Assembly: GCA_035515475.1 (NCBI GenBank)
Contig: DATJBF010000011.1
Coordinates: 1 to 7,640 of the forward strand
Source of the DNA: DATJBF01 sp035515475
GTDB lineage: Bacteria > Verrucomicrobiota > Verrucomicrobiia > Palsa-1439
Reading direction: 5' to 3'
DNA: 7,640 nucleotides
Part shown: in pieces, positions 1-5,622 of the stretch
How the letters are laid out: every line of letters begins with the position of its first letter
How positions within the stretch are numbered: position 1 is the stretch's first letter
Program-made: the position numbers and the translations under genes
Notes under the pieces: model-generated
Database searches by the model: none
Told to the model about the DNA's origin: nothing
The model's input: the letters and a program-made list of their open reading frames with translations, nothing else

Positions 1-808
1 CATCGGCGTTCTCGACAGCGGCACGAACCTTGCCGAGTTCTTCGATCAATTGGTCTAGCGCCCGTCCGATCTCTTCCCGGTTCTCAAGGCAGATCTCTGT
101 CCACATTTCGAACGGACCGCTGGCGATGCGCGTGAAATCCTTGAACCCCGGCCCGGCGAAAGTCAACCGCTGCTCGCCGTCGCGGCAGACGACGTTGACG
201 ACCGCGGCGGCGGCGACGTGGGGCAGGTGGCTGATGCGGGCGACGATCTCGTCGTGGGCCGCCGGCGGCAGGGTTTTCACCGAGCAACCGAGCGCTTTCC
301 AGAAATCGTGCACGATCTGCAGCGCCGTCTTGTCGGTGTCGTCGCGCGGGGTGACGATGCAGGTCGCGTTCTCGAACAGGTCGCGCCGGGCGGCTTCGAT
401 GCCGGATTGCTCGGAGCCGGCCATCGGGTGCGAGCCCACGAACCGCGCGGTGGCGGTTCCGCCCCGGGCGGGTTTGGCCAGTGCGTCCGCGAGCGCGGCG
501 ACGATCGGGTATTTCACACTGCCCACGTCGGTCACCACGCAGCCGTCGGATAGGGCCGGACGCATTTGGTCGACCAAGGAGCGCATCACGCCGATCGGTG
601 TGGCGAGAACGACGAGGTCGGCGTCGGCAACGGTCCGGGCCAGATCGGTCGTCGCTTCATCGGCGGCGCCCAGTTTGTAGGCTTCGTCGGCAGCTTCGGG
701 GCGGCGGGCCCAGATGGCGACGCGCGTGGCGACCTTGCGGTGGCGCGCGGCGAGGCCGATCGAACCACCCAGGAGACCGGGGCCAAGAATGGACAGCTGG
801 CGCAGCAT
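1..808 (-). CDS. tyrA: Prephenate dehydrogenase, partial (C-terminus outside window)
   Basis: Reading leftwards from an ATG at 808-806, 269 codons stay open to the window edge, so the 3' end is missing. The product oxidatively decarboxylates prephenate to 4-hydroxyphenylpyruvate with NAD(P)+, the committed step to tyrosine in the cytoplasm. Seen in the sequence: a Rossmann nucleotide-binding loop GPGLLGGSIG at residues 9-18, a second strand ending VVLATPIG (67-73), VTDVGSVK (92-99), the family hallmark SHPMAGSEQSG (126-136) with the conserved His127, and SHLPH (193-197) in the helical dimerisation domain. No fused chorismate mutase precedes it; an ACT domain could lie in the missing part. No in-frame start lies close upstream. 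There is no Shine-Dalgarno, and a promoter-like sequence ends only about 10 bp before the ATG, so the mRNA may be leaderless. It is divergent from the gene at 893. Confidence 0.93.
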   Translation of the reverse strand, partial: MLRQLSILGPGLLGGSIGLAARHRKVATRVAIWARRPEAADEAYKLGAADEATTDLARTVADADLVVLATPIGVMRSLVDQMRPALSDGCVVTDVGSVKYPIVAALADALAKPARGGTATARFVGSHPMAGSEQSGIEAARRDLFENATCIVTPRDDTDKTALQIVHDFWKALGCSVKTLPPAAHDEIVARISHLPHVAAAAVVNVVCRDGEQRLTFAGPGFKDFTRIASGPFEMWTEICLENREEIGRALDQLIEELGKVRAAVENAD

Positions 809-817
809 CGGTGGCCC

Positions 818-846
818 GTTGTAACAGCAAACATTTCGTTTGGCAA
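818..846 (-). promoter_or_regulatory. Putative sigma70 promoter of tyrA
   Basis: On the minus strand, TTGCCA (846-841) and TACAAC (823-818) are separated by 17 bp. The predicted transcription start is near 811, only about 3 nt before the tyrA ATG at 808, which would give a leaderless message. This fits the absence of a Shine-Dalgarno. It is a motif match only; the -10 has four of six consensus bases. Confidence 0.4.
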
Positions 847-869
847 CACCGGCAGCCATTGTCTATAGT
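840..869 (+). promoter_or_regulatory. Putative sigma70 promoter of the GHL10 lipoprotein gene
   Basis: TTGGCA (840-845) and TATAGT (864-869) are separated by 18 bp and match the -35/-10 consensus at five of six bases each. Start of transcription would fall near 876, leaving a leader of about 17 nt with a strong AAGGAGGA at 883-890. The -35 overlaps the -35 of the opposite-strand tyrA promoter, so the two may compete for polymerase. Confidence 0.55.
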
Positions 870-892
870 CCGCGCCTAATTTAAGGAGGAAC

Positions 893-2032
893 ATGAGGAG
901 GTTGGGGAGTTGTATTGCGGGGGCGCTGGCTCTGGCCGGCGCCTCGATGCTGCTCGATTCTTGCGTGAGACCGCGCCCGGCGCACGTCACCAGTTTGCCG
1001 ACGCCGCCCCCCCCGGCACCGCCACCGGGACGCGTCGCGGAGTTGCGCGGCGTGTGGGTGAGCGATACGACCCGGCTTGGCTGGGACAGCACGACGGCCA
1101 GTTTGCGGCGTGCGGGGTTCAACACGATGTACGTCAATCTCGCCTCGGGCGGCGCGGCGTTTTACCCGGACAGCAAGGTGTTGCCCAGCATTGTCAACTC
1201 TCCGTCCGACCTCGTGGCCAAGGGCATCGATTTGGCGCATCGGCGCGGGCTGGCGGTGCACGCGAAGCAGATCGTGATGTTCCTGTACAAAGCGCCCGCG
1301 GAGTTTCAGCGTCAGATGCTGGCGGCGGACCGGGTGATGCGCGGGCCGGACATGCGACCGATTATGCAGACGGGTTATCTGTGGCTCTGTCCGTCGCAGG
1401 CCGCGAACCGCGCCCTGATCGCGTCGTCCGTGAGTGAGATCGTGACGAAGTACCCGGTCGACGGAATCCAGTTCGATTACATCCGCTTTTCCGAGCAGCC
1501 ATCCTGCTATTGTGCGAACTGCCGGCGCGAGTTCGAGCGGAGCGTGGGCGTGCATTTCCGTCACTGGCCGGCCGACGTGCTGGAGGGCCGGTACGCGGAG
1601 AAATTCAACGAGTGGCGGAAGGGGGTCATTACCGGCTGGGTCGAAGAATTATCCGCCGTTGCCCGCCGCGCGCGACCGGGTCTGGCGGTTTCGGCGGCCG
1701 TGTTCCCCGATCTGCAACGGGCCCGCAACGAAAAGGCGCAGGACTGGAAACTCTGGCTCGATCGCGGTTACCTCGACTACGTTTGCACGATGACCTACAC
1801 ACCCGACTTGCGCGAGTTTGAAACGGAGATCCAGAAGCAACAGATCTGGGCGACGCAGCGCAACAAGGTGGTGGTGGGCATCGGCAGTTGGAAGTTCGAC
1901 CGTTTCAGCCAGCTGGTTGACGAGATCACGATGACGCGGCAGCTCGGGGCACCTGGATTTGTGCTGTTTTCGTATGATGACGCCGAGGCGCGTAACTTTC
2001 TGCCGGATTTGAGCGGCTCGAACCGTCGTTGA
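893..2032 (+). CDS. Predicted lipoprotein with glycosyl-hydrolase-like 10 (GHL10) domain
   Basis: A 379-residue protein starting at an ATG just after a strong AAGGAGGA (883-890; spacing is tight, 3 nt from GGAGG). Residues 1-24 form an Arg-led signal peptide with a hydrophobic core ending LLDSC, so Cys24 is a plausible lipidation site, although Asp at -2 is unusual for a lipobox. A Pro-rich linker (36-45) follows. The catalytic-type domain starts at LRGVWVS (51-57), which is typical of the GHL10/DUF187 TIM-barrel family (Pfam PF02638), and continues with LCPSQ (165-169) and VDGIQFDYIRF (189-199), whose Asp residues sit where the family's acidic active-site residues are expected. A cluster C205-x-C207-x-x-C210 follows directly. 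The likely role is envelope-attached, acting on an unidentified polysaccharide or peptidoglycan-derived glycan; activity is established for few members. Transcribed alone: own promoter upstream, terminator downstream. Confidence 0.85.
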   Translation: MRRLGSCIAGALALAGASMLLDSCVRPRPAHVTSLPTPPPPAPPPGRVAELRGVWVSDTTRLGWDSTTASLRRAGFNTMYVNLASGGAAFYPDSKVLPSIVNSPSDLVAKGIDLAHRRGLAVHAKQIVMFLYKAPAEFQRQMLAADRVMRGPDMRPIMQTGYLWLCPSQAANRALIASSVSEIVTKYPVDGIQFDYIRFSEQPSCYCANCRREFERSVGVHFRHWPADVLEGRYAEKFNEWRKGVITGWVEELSAVARRARPGLAVSAAVFPDLQRARNEKAQDWKLWLDRGYLDYVCTMTYTPDLREFETEIQKQQIWATQRNKVVVGIGSWKFDRFSQLVDEITMTRQLGAPGFVLFSYDDAEARNFLPDLSGSNRR

Positions 2033-2050
2033 TTCTGGCCGATACGTGCC

Positions 2051-2086
2051 GAAACGCGGATTTTCCGCGTTTCCGGCTCCCTTTTT
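2051..2086 (+). terminator. Rho-independent terminator after the GHL10 gene
   Basis: A perfect 10-bp stem, GAAACGCGGA (2051-2060) with TCCGCGTTTC (2064-2073) around a TTT loop, can be extended by a CC/GG pair with a bulged C. It is followed by CTCCC and a five-T run (2082-2086). It lies 18 bp after the stop codon at 2032 and before the rpsB promoter. The distance from stem to T-run is slightly long, which lowers certainty. Confidence 0.65.
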
Positions 2087-2090
2087 GCGC

Positions 2091-2118
2091 TTGCAAAGCC
2101 GTTGGCCGGGTCTAAGAT
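2091..2118 (+). promoter_or_regulatory. Putative promoter of the rpsB-tsf-pyrH transcription unit
   Basis: TTGCAA (2091-2096) and TAAGAT (2113-2118) are spaced by 16 bp, directly after the terminator hairpin of the previous gene and about 150 bp before the rpsB start. Position and motif both suit a main operon promoter, with transcription starting near 2125. Motif match only. Confidence 0.45.
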
Positions 2119-2124
2119 GATTCC

Positions 2125-2271
2125 GCCTGCCACGAGAAGTCGAGGCAGTACTGAACCGTCCCGAGAGATTCGGGACACAAGAACAACAAACCTGAATCCA
2201 GTCACGAGTGACGGGATGTCTCGCGCTTTCTACCGGACGTGGGATCGCGGGATGCAACAGTGGAGGAGACA
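2125..2271 (+). promoter_or_regulatory. Structured 5' leader of rpsB
   Basis: About 147 nt lie between the predicted transcription start and the rpsB start codon, without a reading frame I would defend. They can fold into successive hairpins: CTGCC (2127-2131) with GGCAG (2144-2148); a perfect 7-bp stem GTCCCGA (2158-2164) with TCGGGAC (2170-2176) around GAGAT; and GTCA (2201-2204) with TGAC (2209-2212). An A-rich single-stranded stretch lies at 2177-2190. In several bacteria the rpsB leader RNA binds S2 and represses rpsB-tsf expression; whether this leader does the same is inference, since I recognise no named motif. Confidence 0.4.
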
Positions 2272-3054
2272 TTGGCCAACGTAACAGTCGAACAGTTGTT
2301 GGAAGCCGGGGTTCATTTCGGTCACCAGACCAAGCGCTGGAACCCCAAGATGAAGAAGTTCATTTTCGCCGCCCGCAACGGCATTCACATCATCGATCTT
2401 AACAAGACCCTCACCCAGATCGAAGTCGCCTGTGGATTTCTCCATGACATGGCCCAGAACGGCGGCAGCGTGTTGTTCGTCGGCACCAAGAAACAAGCCC
2501 AGCAGGAGATGAAGGACGCCGCTGCGCGCACGGGGATGCCGTACGTGGTGGATCGGTGGCTCGGGGGCACGCTGACCAACCTGCGCACGATCCGCAACAG
2601 CGTGAAACGGATGCAGGAAATTGACCGGCTCCTCTCGTCGCCCGAAGGCGAGAACCTGCCCAAGAAGGAGGTGGCGTTCCTCCGGCGTGAACAAAGCAAA
2701 CTGCATCGCAACCTCGACGGCATCGTGAACATGGAACGATTGCCGGGCGCGGTGTTTGTCGTCGATATCTTGCGCGAGTCCATTGCGCTGCGCGAAGCCC
2801 AACGACTCAAGATTCCCATAATCGCCCTCGTCGACACCAACTGCGACCCCGATTGGGTCACGTACCCGATCGCGGGCAACGACGATGCGATTCGCTCGGT
2901 CAAACTCATCACCACCGTGATTGCCGACTCCGTGGCCGAGGCGCAAGCCGAATTGGGCCGGAAATACCCGCCGCCGGCGCCGCCTGTGGCGGAGGTCGCT
3001 CCGCCCGCTGAGGAACCAGTTCCCTCAGCCGAACAGCCCGCGGTGACGAACTAG
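2272..3054 (+). CDS. rpsB: 30S ribosomal protein S2
   Basis: Structural protein of the small ribosomal subunit, needed for late 30S assembly and for binding S1. I place the start at a TTG (2272-2274) because GGAGGAG (2262-2268) sits just upstream and the protein then begins MANVTVEQLLEAGVHFGHQ, the normal S2 N-terminus. An in-frame GTG at 2239 would add 11 unrelated residues. The product is 260 residues. Family signatures are present: GVHFGHQTKRWNPKM near residues 13-27, VLFVGTKKQA near 67-76, RWLGGTLTN in the middle, and ALVDTNCDP followed by PIAGNDDA. A Pro/Ala/Glu-rich tail of about 30 residues extends beyond the conserved core; such tails vary between species. First gene of the rpsB-tsf-pyrH set; the gap to tsf is 25 bp. 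Confidence 0.97.
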   Translation: MANVTVEQLLEAGVHFGHQTKRWNPKMKKFIFAARNGIHIIDLNKTLTQIEVACGFLHDMAQNGGSVLFVGTKKQAQQEMKDAAARTGMPYVVDRWLGGTLTNLRTIRNSVKRMQEIDRLLSSPEGENLPKKEVAFLRREQSKLHRNLDGIVNMERLPGAVFVVDILRESIALREAQRLKIPIIALVDTNCDPDWVTYPIAGNDDAIRSVKLITTVIADSVAEAQAELGRKYPPPAPPVAEVAPPAEEPVPSAEQPAVTN

Positions 3055-3079
3055 AGGCGGACCGGCGCAACCGTTCACC

Positions 3080-3703
3080 ATGACGACATCCATGCAAGCA
3101 ATTGATTCCAAGATTGTGAAGACCCTGCGCGAAAAGACGGGCGCCGGGATGATGGACTGCAAACAGGCATTGCAGGAGGCCAAGGGCGACATCGCCGAGG
3201 CCGAGAAGATCCTGCGCAAGAAGGGCATCGCCGTGGCCGGCAAGAAGGCGGGCCGGGCCGCCAACGAAGGCTGCATCGCCAGTTACATTCACCATGGCAG
3301 CAAACTCGGCGTGCTCGTCGAGGTCAATTCCGAGACCGACTTTGTGGCGCGCAACGACGTGTTCCGGGAACTCGTGAAGGACATTGCCCAGCAAATCGCG
3401 GCGGCCAATCCCAGCTACGTGAAGCGCGAGGATGTTCCCGCCAGCGTGGTCGAAAGCGAAAAGGAAATCTATCGCGCCCAGGTGAAGGACAAGCCGCCCC
3501 AGGCCATCGAGAAGATCGTGGCGGGAAAACTGGAGAAGTTCTATTCCACGGTGTGCCTGGTGGAACAACCGTTCGTCAAGAACACCGAGATCACCATCCG
3601 CGACCACATCACGGCGAAGATCGCCCAGCTGGGAGAGAACATCGTGGTGCGGCGCTTCGTTCGTTGGCAGGTCGGCGAGGAAGTGGCGGACCAAAAGGTG
3701 TAG
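3080..3703 (+). CDS. tsf: Elongation factor Ts
   Basis: Guanine nucleotide exchange factor that releases GDP from EF-Tu in the cytoplasm. At 207 residues it is the short form, lacking the longer C-terminal part of the E. coli protein (about 283 residues). The N-terminal UBA-like domain carries the first signature LREKTGAGMMDCKQAL (16-31), and the core carries the second, EVNSETDFVARND (81-93), whose TDFV segment contacts EF-Tu. The C-terminal part (QLGENIVVRRFVRW) is normal. The ATG at 3080 has no Shine-Dalgarno. A second in-frame ATG at 3092, giving MQAIDSKIVK, is an equally possible start. Probably cotranscribed with rpsB (25-bp gap). Confidence 0.96.
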   Translation: MTTSMQAIDSKIVKTLREKTGAGMMDCKQALQEAKGDIAEAEKILRKKGIAVAGKKAGRAANEGCIASYIHHGSKLGVLVEVNSETDFVARNDVFRELVKDIAQQIAAANPSYVKREDVPASVVESEKEIYRAQVKDKPPQAIEKIVAGKLEKFYSTVCLVEQPFVKNTEITIRDHITAKIAQLGENIVVRRFVRWQVGEEVADQKV

Positions 3704-3714
3704 CCGCGTCGCCG

Positions 3715-3736
3715 CACCCCGAGGAGCTTCGGGGTG
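3715..3736 (+). other. Perfect hairpin in the tsf-pyrH gap
   Basis: An 8-bp perfect stem, CACCCCGA (3715-3722) with TCGGGGTG (3729-3736), closes a GGAGCT loop 11 bp after the tsf stop. No T-run follows, so it does not look like an intrinsic terminator. It could stabilise the upstream mRNA end, be a processing site, or be a remnant of an intergenic repeat. Confidence 0.5.
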
Positions 3737-3767
3737 AAGGACGCGCGGGTTGGGGGACGACATGCGC

Positions 3768-3786
3768 GGCGCTTCACGGAAGCGCC
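3768..3786 (+). other. Second perfect hairpin just upstream of pyrH
   Basis: Another perfect 8-bp stem, GGCGCTTC (3768-3775) with GAAGCGCC (3779-3786) around ACG, ends 25 bp before the pyrH ATG and about 10 bp before its purine-rich ribosome-binding region. It lacks a T-run. Together with the hairpin at 3715-3736 it could modulate expression of pyrH relative to tsf; this is inference from position. Confidence 0.45.
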
Positions 3787-3811
3787 TCGACAACAAGAGA
3801 GGATCAATCGG

Positions 3812-4543
3812 ATGACCAAGACATCCGCGTCGCCGCCGAAATACCGGCGGGTGATGTTGAAGTTGAGCGGCGAAGCGTTGCTGGGAGCCCGCGAGCACGG
3901 CATCTCACCCGAGACCTGCAATTCCATCGCCGAGGAACTCAAGGAGGTCAAGGAACTCGGCGTCCAGTTGGGCATCGTCATCGGCGGCGGCAACATTTTC
4001 CGGGGTGTCGCCGGCACCAAGCACGGCCTCGACCGCACCACCGGCGATTACATGGGAATGCTGGCCACGGTGGTCAACGCGCTGGCTCTGCAGGACGCGC
4101 TCGAAAAGAACGGCGTCCACACCCGGGTGCAATCCGCCATCGAGATGCGCTCGGTGGCCGAGCCGTTCATTCGCCGCCGCGCGATGCGCCACTTGGAGAA
4201 AGGGCGCGTGGTCATCTTCGCGGCCGGCACGGGCAGTCCCTATTTCTCCACGGACACCACCGCGGCGCTGCGCGCGAGCGAGATCGGGGCCGACGTGCTC
4301 ATGAAGGCGACCAAGGTGGACGGCGTTTACACTGCGGATCCGGAGAAAGATCCCCAGGCCACGAGATACGACACGTTGACGTACATGGACGCACTGAAGG
4401 GCCGGCTCAATGTGATGGATTCCACGGCGTTCTCGATGTGCATGGACAACAAGATCCCCATCGTCGTCTTCAACCTCTTCAAACGCGGCAACATCAAGCG
4501 CGTCATCCTCGGCGACCGTATCGGAACGCTGGTGAGCGAGTAG
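3812..4543 (+). CDS. pyrH: UMP kinase (uridylate kinase)
   Basis: Phosphorylates UMP to UDP with ATP, an essential step of pyrimidine nucleotide synthesis. 243 residues, matching the bacterial hexameric family of the amino acid kinase superfamily. Visible motifs: VMLKLSGEAL (14-23) with the phosphate-contacting Lys17, IVIGGGNIFRG (55-65), GDYMGMLAT (78-86), AAGTGSPYFSTDTTAA (137-152) for the nucleotide and phosphate, and KATKVDGVYTADP (165-177). The ATG at 3812 is preceded by AGAGAGG (3796-3802). An in-frame GTG at 3734 would start inside the 3715-3736 hairpin and add 26 residues with no resemblance to the family, so I reject it. Third gene of the operon after a 108-bp gap; normally frr would follow directly, but about 1.1 kb of other sequence intervenes here. 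Confidence 0.97.
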   Translation: MTKTSASPPKYRRVMLKLSGEALLGAREHGISPETCNSIAEELKEVKELGVQLGIVIGGGNIFRGVAGTKHGLDRTTGDYMGMLATVVNALALQDALEKNGVHTRVQSAIEMRSVAEPFIRRRAMRHLEKGRVVIFAAGTGSPYFSTDTTAALRASEIGADVLMKATKVDGVYTADPEKDPQATRYDTLTYMDALKGRLNVMDSTAFSMCMDNKIPIVVFNLFKRGNIKRVILGDRIGTLVSE

Positions 4544-4564
4544 TACCCGGCGAACGACGCTCTG

Positions 4565-4592
4565 GGAGGGCGAGGCTCCTGCCGAGCCGCCG
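4565..4592 (+). repeat. REP-like inverted repeat, left arm
   Basis: A 28-bp GC-rich sequence beginning GGAGGGCGAGGCTCCTGCC. It matches the reverse complement of 4826-4853 at 27 of 28 positions. Each arm also contains its own small hairpin, GGCTC with GAGCC around five bases, which is the usual build of a REP sequence. It starts 21 bp after the pyrH stop. Sixteen bases of its core recur at 6818-6833. Confidence 0.75.
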
Positions 4593-4596
4593 TCGT

Positions 4597-4815
4597 TGGA
4601 TAATTGTTTCCAATACTGGACAATCCCAATTCACCAAACGCTACGGTAACGCGTCGCACCGCTGGCAAGCGGATCACTGGGATCGCCGGTTGCGCTCAGA
4701 AGAAAGCTACGCTGAGAAGTGGCATTACGTCCGCAACAACCCGGTTCGACACGGATTGGTTGCGATAGCCGATGACTGGCCGTATCAGGGGAAGTTGCAC
4801 GATCTCATCTGGTAA
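4597..4815 (+). pseudogene. RAYT (Y1 transposase family) C-terminal fragment
   Basis: An open frame ending in TAA at 4813-4815 encodes a recognisable transposase tail from about 4630: WQADHWDRRLRS, SYAEKWHYVRNNPVRHGLV, then DDWPYQGKLHDLIW. This pattern (WQ..FWD.RLR, then Y.. NPVR.GLV, then WPY) is the C-terminal part of REP-associated tyrosine transposases (Pfam Y1_Tnp, PF01797). The HUH metal-binding motif and most of the upstream part are absent, and no start codon with a ribosome-binding site is present, so this is a deletion remnant and not a gene. The preserved frame in the tail suggests the deletion is not very old. Confidence 0.75.
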
Positions 4816-4825
4816 CCGGTCTTGC

Positions 4826-4853
4826 CGGCGGCTCGGCGGGAGCCTCGCCCTCC
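4826..4853 (-). repeat. REP-like inverted repeat, right arm
   Basis: Inverted partner of 4565-4592, differing at one position (C for T in the loop of the internal hairpin). It begins 10 bp after the RAYT fragment stop and ends 5 bp before the stop codon of the opposing HAD gene (4859), so it may also form the 3' hairpin of that gene's transcript. Confidence 0.75.
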
Positions 4854-4858
4854 TGATC

Positions 4859-5539
4859 TCAGGCGAAGTGCTCGGCCAGGTCAGCAAAGCTTTCCAGGAC
4901 CAACGTCTCCGGTCCCTCCGCGGCAATCTCCTCGATCTCATGTTGCCAGGTGATGTGATACGGGATGAACACGGTGCGCAGGCCGGCGGCTTTGGCGGGG
5001 TTGATGTCGGAGCGCGGCGAGTTGCCGATCATCCAGGTGGCGGATGGATCGAGTCGCTGCTTGTTCACGACGGCGCGGTAGGTCTCCACATTTTTTTCGA
5101 ACACGATTTCGATCGCGTGGAAGAACTTCGCCAGGCCCGAGCGTTCCAGTTTGCCGGTTTGTTCGTCGACGCGGCCTTTGGTCACCAGGACCGTCTGATT
5201 CTTCGCGTGGAGCAGGGGGAGCGTCTCGCGCACGCCGGGCATCAGTTCGATCGGGTAATGAAAGATCCAGCGCTCTTTTTCGGCAATCCACGGTTCCAGA
5301 TCGGCCCCGCCGAGCGCGCGCGCCACTTCGTGCAACGACGCGCAGAACGCCTGGCTGCCGTAGCCGGTGATCTTGACGTTCCGCTGTTCGGTCTGCCAGA
5401 GTAGTTCCTCGGCGCGGGGTTTGGGAACGCCGCGAGCCGCCAGTCGGTCGAGGAACTCGGTCGCCACCCGCTCGAAGTAGACATTGTTCTCCCAGAGCGT
5501 GTCGTCGGCATCGATGAGCAATGTGCGTTGCAGGGGCAT
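4859..5539 (-). CDS. HAD-superfamily hydrolase (probable phosphatase)
   Basis: 226 residues, complete, on the strand opposite to the surrounding translation genes. Haloacid dehalogenase-like hydrolases of the COG1011 type dephosphorylate small metabolites through an aspartyl-phosphate intermediate. Seen here: motif I LLIDADDTLW with nucleophile Asp10 and general acid Asp12; a helical cap region (about 17-95); motif II VLVTKG with Thr120; a likely motif III Lys149; and motif IV IGNSPRSDINPAKAAG with Asp178, followed by HITW (195-198), which recurs in this subfamily. All catalytic residues are in place. The substrate cannot be told from sequence. The ATG at 5539-5537 has no Shine-Dalgarno; its surroundings closely mirror those of the divergent frr start. 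The 3' end meets the REP arm at 4826-4853. Confidence 0.88.
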   Translation of the reverse strand: MPLQRTLLIDADDTLWENNVYFERVATEFLDRLAARGVPKPRAEELLWQTEQRNVKITGYGSQAFCASLHEVARALGGADLEPWIAEKERWIFHYPIELMPGVRETLPLLHAKNQTVLVTKGRVDEQTGKLERSGLAKFFHAIEIVFEKNVETYRAVVNKQRLDPSATWMIGNSPRSDINPAKAAGLRTVFIPYHITWQHEIEEIAAEGPETLVLESFADLAEHFA

Positions 5540-5550
5540 GTCGGGAGTCT

Positions 5551-5600
5551 AACCGCGGATGAACGCGAATGAACGCGAATTCGTGGTTGAATTTTCGTGG
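5551..5600. repeat. Short tandem decamer repeat in the HAD-frr gap
   Basis: A near-tandem series of ten-base units: AACCGCGGAT, GAACGCGAAT, GAACGCGAAT, then the related TCGTGGTTGA and ATTTTCGTGG, the last two resembling the reverse of the first. Intergenic strings of this kind (GATGAACGCGGAT-like) are common in Verrucomicrobiota and Planctomycetes sequences as I remember them. The AT-rich end overlaps the predicted frr promoter. Confidence 0.6.
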
Positions 5601-5613
5601 TCGTGTTTCTAAT
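5587..5613 (+). promoter_or_regulatory. Putative frr promoter (leaderless)
   Basis: TTGAAT (5587-5592) and TCTAAT (5608-5613; five of six consensus bases) are separated by 15 bp, which is short. Transcription would start about 5620, some 3 nt before the frr ATG at 5623, and no Shine-Dalgarno is present. Because the HAD gene points the other way, frr needs a promoter about here unless long read-through from pyrH supplies it. Confidence 0.45.
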
Positions 5614-5622
5614 CTCCCCGAC

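Larger units (their letters stand above)
4565..4853. mobile_element. REP-bounded remnant of a RAYT transposase element
   Basis: A 289-bp unit bounded by inverted 28-bp REP-like arms and enclosing the C-terminal tail of a REP-associated tyrosine transposase. REPs flanking a RAYT gene are the known arrangement of this domesticated transposase family. Here almost all of the transposase, including the catalytic HUH domain, is missing, so the unit cannot move by itself but could be acted on by an intact RAYT elsewhere. No target-site duplication is obvious outside the arms. Confidence 0.6.

Noticed and set aside
586..1137. Minus-strand open frame overlapping both tyrA and the GHL10 gene start
   Set aside because: It runs through the divergent promoter region and overlaps two well-supported genes in another frame; it shows no family resemblance.
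2239..2271. Alternative GTG start for rpsB
   Set aside because: It adds 11 residues unlike any S2 N-terminus and lacks a ribosome-binding site, while the TTG at 2272 has GGAGGAG in front.
3734..3811. Alternative GTG start for pyrH
   Set aside because: It lies inside a perfect hairpin and would add 26 Arg/Gly-rich residues foreign to UMP kinase.
2909..3898. A 329-codon minus-strand open frame antisense to tsf and the start of pyrH
   Set aside because: It lies opposite clear tsf and pyrH coding sequence, its composition is that of a GC-driven shadow (Leu/His/Arg-rich), and it shows no domain I recognise.
3553..4815. A 420-codon plus-strand open frame running from within tsf through pyrH to the RAYT tail
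   Set aside because: Only the last part (from about 4630) resembles a protein. The rest is the out-of-frame shadow of tsf and pyrH, so I annotated just the RAYT fragment.
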